Source: a virus
IMG/VR virus record: IMGVR_UViG_3300048597_000624
Span: 1-64,000 of that record
Direction: 5' to 3' (one strand)
Length of the DNA: 64,000 nucleotides
How positions within the stretch are numbered: position 1 is the stretch's first letter; each line of letters opens with the position of its first letter. The notes under the pieces were generated by a model that saw only the letters and a list, made by a program, of their open reading frames with translations, had not been told where the DNA came from and did no database searches. Position numbers and translations under genes: made by a program. Below are positions 43,320 through 52,207 of the stretch, piece by piece.

Positions 43320-43739
43320 TTACGACAAGGCAGGGATGAACTTGAAGATCACGATTTGCACGAGGATCTTGTTGCCCGATGCCCCGGCCGACAGTGCGAT
43401 CGCACCGACGTGCTGCATGGTCGTGCCGGTGGTTGCCGCAGCAACGCCCTTGCCGTCCGCATCGGACTTGAGGTAGTCGCCGGCCACGACGTCGCCACCC
43501 AGTTCGAGCGGGCAAACGTCACCCAGGAAGTAACCCTTGAGCGCTTCGCCGGAAGCGGCCGCGTCAGCACCTGCCCCGGGAATCGGAGCGTCCTGCGCGG
43601 CTTCGCTCGAAATGCCGATGACCGGTTCGTTCGCATCGCTCTCCAGCAGCGTGTGATTCGCCGAAGTCGAATGCTTCATGAACCGGGAAGGATTGATCGT
43701 TCCGCCGGCGAGGAACGCAGGAGCAGCAGCACGAGCCAT
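43320..43739 (-). CDS. Capsid decoration protein (DUF2190/gpD-like)
   Basis: A 139-residue Ala/Gly-rich protein with ALKGYFLGDVCPLELGGDVVAGDYLKSD-type strands and GNKILVQIVIF near the end, matching small decoration proteins of the DUF2190 type. It lies between the protease/scaffold and capsid genes. AAAGGAC eight bases before the ATG and leader B ahead of it support the start. Confidence 0.75.
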   Translation of the reverse strand: MARAAAPAFLAGGTINPSRFMKHSTSANHTLLESDANEPVIGISSEAAQDAPIPGAGADAAASGEALKGYFLGDVCPLELGGDVVAGDYLKSDADGKGVAAATTGTTMQHVGAIALSAGASGNKILVQIVIFKFIPALS

Positions 43740-43760
43740 GATTTTGTCCTTTGCCTAACG

Positions 43761-43815
43761 AAAAAAGCCCGCGACTCGTTTACTGAGGTCGCGGGCCCGG
43801 TTGTTCCGACACCCA
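43761..43815 (-). promoter_or_regulatory. Conserved phage leader, copy B
   Basis: The conserved block lies at 43797-43815 (identical to copies A and C). The GC stem GCCCGCGAC/GTCGCGGGC is followed by six U ending 21 bases before the decoration-protein start at 43739. Confidence 0.85.
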
Positions 43816-43858
43816 ATTAAGTTGTAAGAGCCGGCTCTTTCGCCGGCGGAATCAGCGA

Positions 43859-44623
43859 TCAGGCTTTCGCGAGGGCGGCCTCGTAGGAAATGCCTTCGGA
43901 TTGAGCGATGTTGACCGCCCGCTTCGCGCGAGCCTCGGCGTCGGCATCGCTTTGCCCCGTCTTGATCGGGGGTCCGGAGTAAACCCGACGTTCGACCGGG
44001 ATGCGTTGATACCGCTCCTTGATTCGCGCTTCGTGCTTCTCGAATTGATCGTCGCTCAGTTCGATCGTCTCTTCGAGCTCGGCGGAGACGTCGAGCATGT
44101 GAGTCTTGGCCAGTTCGTCCAATCGCGAGTAGCGAACGCTGCGACGGTTCTCGCGTTCGAGCGCCGCGACACGCTGTTCGAGCACCTTGTTTTCACCGTC
44201 TTTCATGGCGTACTTCCTTTTCAAATCGACGTTTTCGCGGCGGTATTTCTCGGCCACGGTCGCGCTCGCCTTGCCATCGACGTCATCTTCGACGGAGCCG
44301 GCGGCTCGCTCGTAGAACTCTTTGGACTTGGGGTCATCCCCTTCGCACATCGCTCGCTTGAGCTTGGTGCGGTCTTCGTCGCCCAGGATGCCCAGGAAGT
44401 CCTTGGCGCCCTTGTCGTCGCCGTCTTCCTGATATTTGCGGAAGGCTTCGACGTTGGTGTCGTCGTCGGCAAGTGGAGCGGCACCCAGCCCAGCCGCATC
44501 CGCTTGGGGAACGGTCGGCGCGGGGCCAGTCTCTTCGGCCATCTTCGAAGCCGCCCACTGAAAGACGTCGGTTTGTTGAATTGCGTTCACAACCTGCTGG
44601 ATGTCTTCCGGCGTGAGAGCCAT
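43859..44623 (-). CDS. Scaffold protein from an internal start
   Basis: An ATG at 44623, in frame with the protease gene, is preceded by AGGAG with 9 bases spacing, one of the best ribosome sites in the prophage. It would yield a 254-residue product beginning MALTPEDIQQVVNAIQQ, exactly the scaffold part. This parallels lambda C/Nu3. Confidence 0.65.
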   Translation of the reverse strand: MALTPEDIQQVVNAIQQTDVFQWAASKMAEETGPAPTVPQADAAGLGAAPLADDDTNVEAFRKYQEDGDDKGAKDFLGILGDEDRTKLKRAMCEGDDPKSKEFYERAAGSVEDDVDGKASATVAEKYRRENVDLKRKYAMKDGENKVLEQRVAALERENRRSVRYSRLDELAKTHMLDVSAELEETIELSDDQFEKHEARIKERYQRIPVERRVYSGPPIKTGQSDADAEARAKRAVNIAQSEGISYEAALAKA

Positions 44624-45232
44624 TTTGCGCTTCTCCTGAGTGGTGCCATCGGTCGGTACGAAGACGTTCGCACCACCAGGCGCGACGGCGGCATATTTGC
44701 GGACTTGGCGTCCCTTTTCGAGACGTCGGTAGTGCAGGCCGGGCGGCAACCCCAGGTCGAGGCGGGGCGTCTCGCCGGCCAGTAGTGAAATCGGGTCGAT
44801 GAATCGGTCGTGCAAGTTCTCTTCCGCCCAGACTTCGACGCTTCGGCGGGGATACTTGCGGATGACGTCGGCGCGATCCTTGAAGATTCGGAAGCGGGCG
44901 AAGATTGCCGCGCGAGGTCGTTTCCGGCCAAGGCGCCCCAGTTTGAACGGGCCAGCAAACCCAACCACTTCAGGATCTCGATCCTCTTCACCGGGATTGG
45001 GAGTGTGCCGCAGAATGATTGGCACATAATCGCCGGTGTCTTCGATCCGCAGGTTGTTGTTGTGGCACATCGATTCGAGCACCGGCAGGTCGTACACCTC
45101 GTCTTCGCCCTCGAAAGCCGTGACGTGCTCGGCGAAAACCGCGACGTCGTCCAGCACGATGAATTGCGATTCGTCCAGCGGTGCGCTGGAGAAGTCAATT
45201 TCGGCCGGGGCTTCGAGAGTGGCTGTTGCCAT
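43859..45232 (-). CDS. Prohead protease-scaffold fusion
   Basis: A 457-residue protein. Residues 1-200 resemble capsid maturation proteases (VIRKYPRRSVEVWAEENL, then IDPISLLAGETPRLDLGL), with a Ser in RRSVEVW as candidate nucleophile. The rest is acidic, then coiled coil (VLEQRVAALERENRR), as expected for an internal scaffold. The start at 45232 (MATATLEAPAE) is 14 bases after the U run of leader C. An in-frame internal start at 44623 would give the scaffold alone. Confidence 0.75.
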   Translation of the reverse strand: MATATLEAPAEIDFSSAPLDESQFIVLDDVAVFAEHVTAFEGEDEVYDLPVLESMCHNNNLRIEDTGDYVPIILRHTPNPGEEDRDPEVVGFAGPFKLGRLGRKRPRAAIFARFRIFKDRADVIRKYPRRSVEVWAEENLHDRFIDPISLLAGETPRLDLGLPPGLHYRRLEKGRQVRKYAAVAPGGANVFVPTDGTTQEKRKMALTPEDIQQVVNAIQQTDVFQWAASKMAEETGPAPTVPQADAAGLGAAPLADDDTNVEAFRKYQEDGDDKGAKDFLGILGDEDRTKLKRAMCEGDDPKSKEFYERAAGSVEDDVDGKASATVAEKYRRENVDLKRKYAMKDGENKVLEQRVAALERENRRSVRYSRLDELAKTHMLDVSAELEETIELSDDQFEKHEARIKERYQRIPVERRVYSGPPIKTGQSDADAEARAKRAVNIAQSEGISYEAALAKA

Positions 45233-45246
45233 GCGAGGTAACCAAC

Positions 45247-45302
45247 AAAAAAAGGCCCGCGATTCCATTTTGGAGTCGCGGGCCCGGTTGTTCCGACACC
45301 CA
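45247..45302 (-). promoter_or_regulatory. Conserved phage leader, copy C
   Basis: The conserved block lies at 45284-45302. A 13-bp GC stem (GGCCCGCGA.../...TCGCGGGCC, one mismatch) is followed by seven U. It ends 14 bases before the protease-scaffold start. Confidence 0.85.
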
Positions 45303-45314
45303 ATCGCTTTGTTC

Positions 45315-45542
45315 TTACTTCAACGATTCTGAGTTGGTTGCGTGGACGACTTCGATCAGCCCGTTGTCCACGCACAGCTCGACGTTGACGCGGCCATAAT
45401 AGCCACGTCTTAAAACGTCCGTCAATAGATTCTTCAACCGCGAGTTGGCTAACGCCAGCATCCTCTGGTTCTTCTCGAAGTCCACCGTAGGGACTTCAGG
45501 CGACGTCGTTGTACCACTCAAATCAGAATTCTCCTCGGTCAA
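45315..45542 (-). CDS. Small hypothetical protein
   Basis: A 75-residue protein, acidic at the N-terminus, with a basic helix (LKNLLTDVLRRGYYGRV) then a short strand. No family recognised. It lies between the portal-region small gene and leader C. Confidence 0.6.
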   Translation of the reverse strand: MTEENSDLSGTTTSPEVPTVDFEKNQRMLALANSRLKNLLTDVLRRGYYGRVNVELCVDNGLIEVVHATNSESLK

Positions 45543-45568
45543 AAGCCGTCCCGGCCGGCCGAGTTTAC

Positions 45569-45748
45569 TTAGGATGTTTTGCGGTTCTTCCGCTTCACTG
45601 TGCTCGCGTTGACCTTGGCTGCCTGCGCCTTGGAAGCCTTGGACTTGCGGCGGTACGTCTCTTTCTCGCTGGGCTTGGTCATTACCGCATCGCCCATGAA
45701 GCCTGGTCCACGGATCGGCGTATCGAAGATCTCAGGTAGATCGGCCAT
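45569..45748 (-). CDS. Small Lys/Ala-rich basic protein
   Basis: A 59-residue protein (MADLPEIFDTPIRGPGFMGD, then a strongly basic tail rich in Lys, Ser and Ala). The ATG shares a base with the stop of the portal fusion (TGATG), so translation is coupled. It may bind DNA or act as a small head component. Confidence 0.65.
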   Translation of the reverse strand: MADLPEIFDTPIRGPGFMGDAVMTKPSEKETYRRKSKASKAQAAKVNASTVKRKNRKTS

Positions 45749-48700
45749 CAGACCAGCCCTTTATCGCGCCAATACTGGAAGCACTTGGGGTAGTTCGCTT
45801 CGGCCTTTTCTCGATCGAGAAAAAGTAGCCGTCCAAACTCTGCCCAGCCTTCTTGGGCGTCGGTTTTAGCATACTTCGACAAGGGAGTGCTGGGCAAGTT
45901 AATCTCTTCCTGCCAATTTTTCTTCCACTCAGGCGTGTAATCGAAGTCGTGGCCGCCGATGGCATGAGCCAATTCGTGGGCATGCGTGCCGGCCGCGGTG
46001 ATGTCCGAACCGGGATCTGCAGTTCCGACGCGCTCCCCTGTGTCTTCGCCTCCGTCCAGGCAAAGCGTTCCGTTGAGATCCTCATGCGTCGGCTTGCCTG
46101 TCGAACGGTAAATCGGGTAGGCAAAGAATCCCATCACGGTTGCTCCGCGCGGGATACGCGAACCGCGGCGGCGGGCCTCGGCTGTGACGCCGCTAACGCT
46201 CGGCTTCCACTGGACGCTGGAAACGAACCGGTCGACACGTCGCAAGCACTCGCCATTCATGCCGTCGATCGCGCGCGAGATTGCCGCCCGGTAGGCTTGC
46301 TGCTTGTCCTTGGAGAGCCGCTTAAGCTGCTCCGGCATGTCTTTGAGAAGCTTGGCGCGAACCGACTCGCGCGCGGCGTGTAATTCGCTTTCCGCAGAAT
46401 CGTCGGCGGTGGATTCCTTCGCGGCAGCCGCCGGCGTCGAACTCGATTCGCTGCTGCTGCTACCGCTGCCGGCGCTCTCCTTCTCGACGAACTTCCCTTC
46501 ATCGTCGCGCGGATGCTTGGACTCGAAATCAAGGCCCTTTTGCGTCCCGCTGTTGGCCTGCGGATCGTCGTCGAACAGTCGCGTTTGACGAGCATACTTC
46601 CGCAAGAATCGGCGCGTGCGGGCAAACGGCACCGACTCGATTGCGTCATCCCGCGCCGGAACATACTTGCCGGCCTGATGAGCCAGATCGACCGCTTCCG
46701 ATAAAACTTCGTTCGACCAGCGCGCGGGCGGCTCGATTCGGCCTTCGCCGAGCATGTCCCACACTCGTTCGCCGAGATCTTCGGAGTATCCTTCCGCGTG
46801 GTTACCCAGGCCGAGTTCCGGCAGCGAGGCGGCAACCGACGTCGCCTTGACGTCGAACCCAGGAATTGCCGTGTAGTCCTTGCCGGCGTTCGACAGCCGC
46901 GCGAAGTCGTTGCGGGTGAGCCCCATGATCTCGCGCAACTGCATCTTGGCGTGCTCGCGGTCCGTGATGGCTTGCCGCTTCTCTTCCCAGACGAAGTCGA
47001 CAGCATCGCGCAGAGTAGCGGCATCGAGGTTGTGCTCTTCGGCCAATGCGGAGATTGCTTGGCCCAATCGGCCTTCGGACGTTCGCTTGGGCTTGGGCTG
47101 TTTTGCCGGTTGCTGCTGCGACTGGGGCTGAGACTTGGGCTCACCACCTGGTGGCAGTCCGGCGGCCGACTCGAGTTCGCGGACCGACGCCTCTTGCTTG
47201 GGCAGCAGTTCGTCCGGTGGGTTCTGTCCGGCTTGTCGCCATGCGCGGCGAATCGCCTCTTTCGACTGCTCCAGTTCCGCTCGCGCGCGACGGGCGGCGT
47301 CGGCCTTGGCGGGATCTGGCTGCGTTGGTGCATCGATTTCGGTTTCAACAGGGGATTCCATCTGCTCGCCCGTCTCGGGCTGCTCCTGCGGCGTCGGCTC
47401 CTCATCGCCAACCATGTCGATGTCATCCCAGGCGTCGGGATAGCCTTCGTGGTCGTCGTCCTCCCGGTGCGGAGTGGCATGACCCGGGGCGTCCACAATG
47501 CCGACGCGATGCCCGCGGTTGACCAGCGTATTGAGGTGGCCCTCTAAATCCGCCTGCTTGATGACCGCATGCTTCCCGTTGCCCAATTCGAGGTGCTCAT
47601 TGAGTCGAGCGGCGCCAGCACCGAAGGCGTGATAGTCACCGTTTTCGTTGACCAGCAAAATCGTTCCCGCGGGGGCCATCTCGAGGGCGCGATCGTGGGC
47701 CTCCCGCAACACGCTGTCGCGATGATCTTCGTGGGCGTCTTGCTTGCGGGCTCGCCGTGCGCGAGATTCGTCCGATTCGTCGCGCAGGTCGTCAACGTCT
47801 TCGCCCTCCAGGCCCGGGCAGCCGGCGTGAATGTGGCCATCTTCGCCGACGAGGGCAGGGGCGCCGCCGACGGTTTTCCACTGGGCACCCTTGGGCTCTG
47901 GATCGGGCTCAGCGCGGTAGACGCGGCGACCTTCTTTGTTTCGACGATGTTTGAGCTTTTCGGGCAAATCTTCGGCAAGCTTCTCGATTTGCTGTCGGAG
48001 ATCGGGTGGTGTTGTCGCGTCGTCGAGCTTGGCAAGGCTATCGAGGCTTAGCCACCAGTGATAGTCGTGCTCCTTGGGGTTGGTGTCGACGTTTGACGAC
48101 GAACCGGCGGCCACTTGCGCCCGATACATGACCCCAGATTTGCCGTTGCGAGTTTCAAACGGAACCTCCCCTGGAAGAAACTCGATCGATAACCCCGTTT
48201 CCTCTTCCACTTCGCGCGCGGCGGCCTTGCGCGGATCCTCGCCGTCACGACGATGGCCGGCAGGGCACTCCCATTCGCCCGTGCGGGTGCTGGCTTCCGA
48301 TCGGCGGACCAGCAAAACCTTGCCGTCGTGGATGATGGCTGTGGCGACGATGTCCGGATCGTCATCCTCCACGATGATCGACTCGGCATCGTCACGCTTG
48401 GCATACTGCCGCGGCGTCGCTCCACCTGCGGGCCCGTACATGCGAAGCTGCAATCCGCCATCGGCGGCGGCTGCCTTCTGCTTGTCGCCTTCAGGCCCAT
48501 CGTCATCCGGTTTATCCGGATCATCATCGGGGTCGTCGTCCACCTCGGGTCCGTCTTCGCCCGGTCCCTCATCATCGTCGCCGCCGGCCAGTGGATTCTG
48601 CGGAAACGCCACGGTCGAGCGAGAGCCAGGCAGGTTGTCGCCCGGCTGGCCCGGCTGCCCCGGTTGTTGGCCCGGCATGCCCGGCAATCCCAGCCCCATT

Positions 48701-50202
48701 CCGGCGCCCTGCGAGAACGTGGGGTTCTGTAGCGCCTCTTCGCCGTCGGTCGGGATCGACGAACCAATCATGCCCGCGACTTCAGCCGGCTTGAGCTTCA
48801 ACCCCATCTCCCAAGCCATCTGGTACGCCTGGAGCTTCTTCTCCACCTCGGGCGATTCGGTGTCGATTACGAATCGCACATAGACCCGCTGCGAGCCGGG
48901 GAAGTTGAACAGCTTGAGCGGCTCGACAAAGTCCGTCGTTAGCGACTCTTCGAGGTTCGTCGCGTCATAGCGAATTATTTGATTAAACGTTTCGAGGTGC
49001 AGATCCGCCACGCCACTGCCCAGGCCGGTCGCTTCGGACTCACTCGACAGGATTTGGCCCAGGATGTATCGCTTGATCTGGTGGCCAAACAGGTCATGCA
49101 CGATCGACTTGAGCGACTCGACGCCGGCCGCGTTGGGCTCGATGCGATCGATTCCGTACTGCGATTTCTCTTCGCCCTCGGGGATCGGCACCAGAATGTT
49201 ATTGTTCTGGTGGGACTCCATTGCCGCCGCTTCGGCCTTTTCTTTCCCCTCGGGGTTCCCCAGCGGGTAGTACCAGATTGTGAAGCCTTGTCCCACGCGC
49301 TCGAGATATTCGACCAGCATCGCGAGGGCTTCTTGTTTCTGATACCACGCCCAGTAGATGCGCGAGCGCACGCCGACGCCATGAATCGCACCGGCGTCAA
49401 TTGGCGATTCGTAGGCCGCGTCTTCAACCATGTGCTTGTGCAGCACGATCGCGCGACGTTCCCAATCCTCCAGGAAATACCCCATGCCCTGATCGGTCGC
49501 GACCACCTTGTGCGGTCCGACCAGGTCGCCGGGCTTGAAGTTTCCCGCCACGCGGATGCCGATTTGGTCTGGATCCCAGCCCTCTTCGTTCACTCCGGGG
49601 ATATCTTGGCGAAAGAGCAGCTTGTCGCCGTTGATCGGGCGCCACTTGCGAACGATCAGCCGTTGCTGGCCGTGGACGTAGTCCCAGTTGAACAGGTTGT
49701 TGATCGCGGATCGTCCGAACCAAACCGCTTCCTGCAGCGAGCGGCGATACTCCACGAACCGCGAGGTCCGGCGAATGATCGCGGTGAGGTCGTCGACGAG
49801 CTTCTTTTGCAGCGGGGAATTCTCGTCTTCCGCCTCGAGGTGCCAATTGAGCAGCGCCACGCAACGCTGGCGAGCCTCCAGGCACTCCATCACCGTGCAA
49901 TCGTTGCGCATGTACCGCGCGTTGTCTTTCGAGTGGCGGTAGGCTTCGTCCGGATTGCGGTAGACCTTGGCGAGGTTGGAAATCAAACCCTGGAACGTCA
50001 TCACGTGCGGCATCACCGGCATGCCGAAGCCGGGAGGGGCTCCCTTGATGCCGCGCGCAGGATCGTGCGACTTCACGTTGGGCGGGCTGGCCTGGCCGTT
50101 TGCGTGGCCATTGGTGGACGGCTTGGGCGGGCGCGGCGTGCGGGCAACCAGCGGGCGGGCGTTGTCGGGCAGGTTGCCGCGAGAGGGGAGGGGAGCGGCC
50201 AT
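45748..50202 (-). CDS. Portal protein fused to Nudix, MutS-I-like and zinc-metallopeptidase domains
   Basis: A 1484-residue polyvalent protein. Residues 1 to about 520 read as a DUF935-type portal protein (YRRSLQEAVWFGRSAINNLF; HQIKRYILGQILSSESEATG). An acidic linker follows (about 534-567). A Nudix domain near 615-740 has a complete box (G-x5-E-x7-REVEEETGL, about 650-673). Around 837-897, ILLVNENGDYHAFGAGAAR and LNTLVNRGHRVGIVDA resemble the MutS N-terminal domain. The C-terminus has a zincin site HELAHAIGGHDFDY near 1412, with a later Glu in EGWAEFGRLLF. Single-frame continuity with no stops argues for a real fusion. Ejected effector domains on the portal are one reading; self-processing by the peptidase is another. 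Confidence 0.88.
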   Translation of the reverse strand: MAAPLPSRGNLPDNARPLVARTPRPPKPSTNGHANGQASPPNVKSHDPARGIKGAPPGFGMPVMPHVMTFQGLISNLAKVYRNPDEAYRHSKDNARYMRNDCTVMECLEARQRCVALLNWHLEAEDENSPLQKKLVDDLTAIIRRTSRFVEYRRSLQEAVWFGRSAINNLFNWDYVHGQQRLIVRKWRPINGDKLLFRQDIPGVNEEGWDPDQIGIRVAGNFKPGDLVGPHKVVATDQGMGYFLEDWERRAIVLHKHMVEDAAYESPIDAGAIHGVGVRSRIYWAWYQKQEALAMLVEYLERVGQGFTIWYYPLGNPEGKEKAEAAAMESHQNNNILVPIPEGEEKSQYGIDRIEPNAAGVESLKSIVHDLFGHQIKRYILGQILSSESEATGLGSGVADLHLETFNQIIRYDATNLEESLTTDFVEPLKLFNFPGSQRVYVRFVIDTESPEVEKKLQAYQMAWEMGLKLKPAEVAGMIGSSIPTDGEEALQNPTFSQGAGMGLGLPGMPGQQPGQPGQPGDNLPGSRSTVAFPQNPLAGGDDDEGPGEDGPEVDDDPDDDPDKPDDDGPEGDKQKAAAADGGLQLRMYGPAGGATPRQYAKRDDAESIIVEDDDPDIVATAIIHDGKVLLVRRSEASTRTGEWECPAGHRRDGEDPRKAAAREVEEETGLSIEFLPGEVPFETRNGKSGVMYRAQVAAGSSSNVDTNPKEHDYHWWLSLDSLAKLDDATTPPDLRQQIEKLAEDLPEKLKHRRNKEGRRVYRAEPDPEPKGAQWKTVGGAPALVGEDGHIHAGCPGLEGEDVDDLRDESDESRARRARKQDAHEDHRDSVLREAHDRALEMAPAGTILLVNENGDYHAFGAGAARLNEHLELGNGKHAVIKQADLEGHLNTLVNRGHRVGIVDAPGHATPHREDDDHEGYPDAWDDIDMVGDEEPTPQEQPETGEQMESPVETEIDAPTQPDPAKADAARRARAELEQSKEAIRRAWRQAGQNPPDELLPKQEASVRELESAAGLPPGGEPKSQPQSQQQPAKQPKPKRTSEGRLGQAISALAEEHNLDAATLRDAVDFVWEEKRQAITDREHAKMQLREIMGLTRNDFARLSNAGKDYTAIPGFDVKATSVAASLPELGLGNHAEGYSEDLGERVWDMLGEGRIEPPARWSNEVLSEAVDLAHQAGKYVPARDDAIESVPFARTRRFLRKYARQTRLFDDDPQANSGTQKGLDFESKHPRDDEGKFVEKESAGSGSSSSESSSTPAAAAKESTADDSAESELHAARESVRAKLLKDMPEQLKRLSKDKQQAYRAAISRAIDGMNGECLRRVDRFVSSVQWKPSVSGVTAEARRRGSRIPRGATVMGFFAYPIYRSTGKPTHEDLNGTLCLDGGEDTGERVGTADPGSDITAAGTHAHELAHAIGGHDFDYTPEWKKNWQEEINLPSTPLSKYAKTDAQEGWAEFGRLLFLDREKAEANYPKCFQYWRDKGLV

Positions 50203-50348
50203 AGTCGATCACCGGAGTTTACCGGGGCGACCGCTCCGTCAGCGGACTAGGGACGCAGGATGGGGCCGCCACGCTGGCCGGCGCGACGACGTTCGCTATG
50301 GTAGCGAAGTGAGGGCGGGGGCGGCAATCACGAGGTTAAAGCCCCGCA

Positions 50349-51047
50349 TCACAGCAGGCCGGCGTCCGCGAGTTTGGCCGCCTTCCTGGCGAATCGTTTG
50401 AGGTCCATCGGTGCATAGCCGAACACTTCGTAGTTGCGCCCATTGTGTTGGAGCGTCTTGCGGAGGTAGCGATAGGTGACGCGCGTCGGCCCGGGCGGAT
50501 ACCAGTGAGTTTCCTTGCCGGTCAGAGCTTCAATCTCGCGATCCTCCAGGCAGGGGCGATAGGTCTGCGTGATTGCCTTGTCGCACACCTCGGTTTTCGG
50601 GTCGAGGAAGTCTTTGGTGTTGTGGAAGGGTCCGCCGATGAATGGAAACTCGACTTTGACTGAGGCGGCGATATGGGCTGTGGAGCAGCACTGGTGATTC
50701 GGATCAGGCGGAGTCGCTGACATATTCACGCTTTTGACCGGATAGCCCAGTATCGTCTCCGGAAGAACTTTGGTCGTTGCAAACGTTCCAGTGATTCCAT
50801 GTGGCGGATAGCTTCCGAGCATTACCGACGTGACGTAAACCGTCCAGTACATTCCCGGAGTGTTCAATCTCATCGGCTCGTTAAAGCGGATCGGTGGGCC
50901 GTCGTGAGATACTTCGCTGAACTCAACCGCCCACCGCTCGCCATCGTCCGAAAGATAGAGAGCAAAGTAGCCAAACGACACTACGGACTTGCCCTCGTCA
51001 TTCGTGAGTGAGCCGCGACTGCCCGTGATCGAAGGCTTAAGCTGCAT
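50349..51047 (-). CDS. Hypothetical prophage protein
   Basis: A 232-residue protein with beta-rich N-terminal half, several cysteines (HQCCSTAH; VCDKAITQTYRPC) and a basic helical C-terminus (LKRFARKAAKLADAG). No family recognised. It is followed by a 146-base gap containing a TTCGCTA/TAGCGAA palindrome (50292-50308) upstream of the portal gene. Confidence 0.6.
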   Translation of the reverse strand: MQLKPSITGSRGSLTNDEGKSVVSFGYFALYLSDDGERWAVEFSEVSHDGPPIRFNEPMRLNTPGMYWTVYVTSVMLGSYPPHGITGTFATTKVLPETILGYPVKSVNMSATPPDPNHQCCSTAHIAASVKVEFPFIGGPFHNTKDFLDPKTEVCDKAITQTYRPCLEDREIEALTGKETHWYPPGPTRVTYRYLRKTLQHNGRNYEVFGYAPMDLKRFARKAAKLADAGLL

Positions 51048-51096
51048 CGCTCTTATTCCAGTTTTTCCCGCTTTTCCGGAATAACGGGAAAGTTAT

Positions 51097-51477
51097 TCAA
51101 GTTGCCTTGGATTCTTCCGGGACCGGTTCAACACGCCGCTCCGGATCCGTCAGCCAGCTATAGGCGGACTTCTCAAGCGGTGCCGGCGCAACAAACGCTC
51201 CGCTCACTCGCATGCTGCCCAGTCCGTCCTTGGTGTTCGTCGCTTCGACCGTCATCACCACGTGCCGGTAGTCTTGATTGGCGATCCGCAGTTGCAGGGC
51301 CTTCGTTCCGAGCAACTCGCCAAGATCGAACGGTTCGGACGGCAGGCAGGTCAGGCGGAACTTGCAGGCCGGCGGCGCGGAATCGTCGATCATCAGGCTC
51401 CATTGCTCGAACTCAAGGAGCGTGGTTCCGGTGGAGTCCATGAGCAAACCGGATTCGCCGTGGATGGTTTCTCTCAT
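51097..51477 (-). CDS. Hypothetical prophage protein
   Basis: A 126-residue beta-rich protein, possibly a small virion or assembly factor. It overlaps the upstream gene by 4 bases. No motif recognised. Confidence 0.6.
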   Translation of the reverse strand: MRETIHGESGLLMDSTGTTLLEFEQWSLMIDDSAPPACKFRLTCLPSEPFDLGELLGTKALQLRIANQDYRHVVMTVEATNTKDGLGSMRVSGAFVAPAPLEKSAYSWLTDPERRVEPVPEESKAT

Positions 51478-51668
51478 GTCAGCTTGGTTTCTGATAGTCG
51501 CTGTTTGATTTGGATGAACAATCGGCAGCGGCGCCTGATCGTGTCTATCAGGTCATCTTTAAGACTCACGCTTGCGGCCTTTCCGGCTTGATTGACCATC
51601 ATGCCAATCGCCTCGCACTCTTCTCCATACTCGCGAATCAGATGCAGCAGCGGTTCTTTTGCACTCAC
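51474..51668 (-). CDS. Small helical protein
   Basis: A 64-residue helical protein. The start is a GTG at 51668 sharing a GTGA with the upstream stop; the frame extends farther but overlaps the preceding gene. No family recognised. Confidence 0.55.
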   Translation of the reverse strand: MSAKEPLLHLIREYGEECEAIGMMVNQAGKAASVSLKDDLIDTIRRRCRLFIQIKQRLSETKLT

Positions 51669-51832
51669 GGCACATCCCCCGGGCAAGGCTCGACGATCGG
51701 CGGCATGTCAGGCGGGAGCGGTTTGGGTTCGTCCATTTCGAGTCGCTCTCGAAGCTTCTTGTAGATCAGCCACACTCCGAAGGGAACAAGGCTGGGGCCG
51801 AACGCAGTTTCAACGCTCGCCGATTCGCCCAC
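51665..51832 (-). CDS. Small protein with one hydrophobic segment and Pro-rich tail
   Basis: A 55-residue protein from GTG at 51832, one base after the upstream stop. FGPSLVPFGVWLIYKKLRER looks like a short TM, and the tail is PKPLPPDMPPIVEPCPGD. Pro-rich tails of this kind occur in spanins, but the evidence is thin. Confidence 0.5.
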   Translation of the reverse strand: MGESASVETAFGPSLVPFGVWLIYKKLRERLEMDEPKPLPPDMPPIVEPCPGDVP

Positions 51833-51833
51833 T

Positions 51834-51926
51834 TTACTGAACCCTCGTCGCCCGAATCTCAATGTACAAGCAAATCGCCATCGCCGCGGCGGACAGGACG
51901 TAGGGCAGGTATTGCCAGAAATTCAC
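51834..51926 (-). CDS. Very small membrane peptide
   Basis: A 30-residue peptide (NFWQYLPYVLSAAAMAICLY, then a short basic tail) read from GTG sharing GTGA with the upstream stop. It consists almost wholly of one TM helix. Tight overlaps on both sides support translation. Confidence 0.5.
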   Translation of the reverse strand: MNFWQYLPYVLSAAAMAICLYIEIRATRVQ

Positions 51927-52207
51927 TTCGGACCCTCTCGCCGCCGCGATTCTTTAAGGAAAAAGCGATAGGAATCCCAGTCACTCATCACTTTGAGTCC
52001 AGACGCAAACAAAATCAAGCAATACCCAGCGATCGCGAATGGATTCCAGTATTGCGGGAGGATGAACAAGGAAGTCAGTACCAAAGCCGCCAACAACACC
52101 AGGTCCGCCGCAAAATCTTCCCATGCGGTATCAAGCATCCATTCAAGCATGCTGTCGTCCAGCGTGCGAACAAACCTTGCGATGTCGCTTTCGTCGAGAA
52201 CGCTCAC
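51923..52207 (-). CDS. Two-TM membrane protein (holin-like candidate)
   Basis: A 94-residue protein with two hydrophobic helices (DLVLLAALVLTSLFILPQYW; FAIAGYCLILFASGLKVM) and a basic tail (KESRRREG). It heads the cluster of three small membrane genes at 51665-52207, so this may be the lysis cassette. No amidase or lysozyme lies beside it. Confidence 0.6.
   Translation of the reverse strand: MSVLDESDIARFVRTLDDSMLEWMLDTAWEDFAADLVLLAALVLTSLFILPQYWNPFAIAGYCLILFASGLKVMSDWDSYRFFLKESRRREGPK

Noticed and set aside
48979-50250. A 423-codon open frame on the plus strand
   Set aside because: It is antisense to the portal part of the large fusion; composition and lack of motifs mark it as a shadow.
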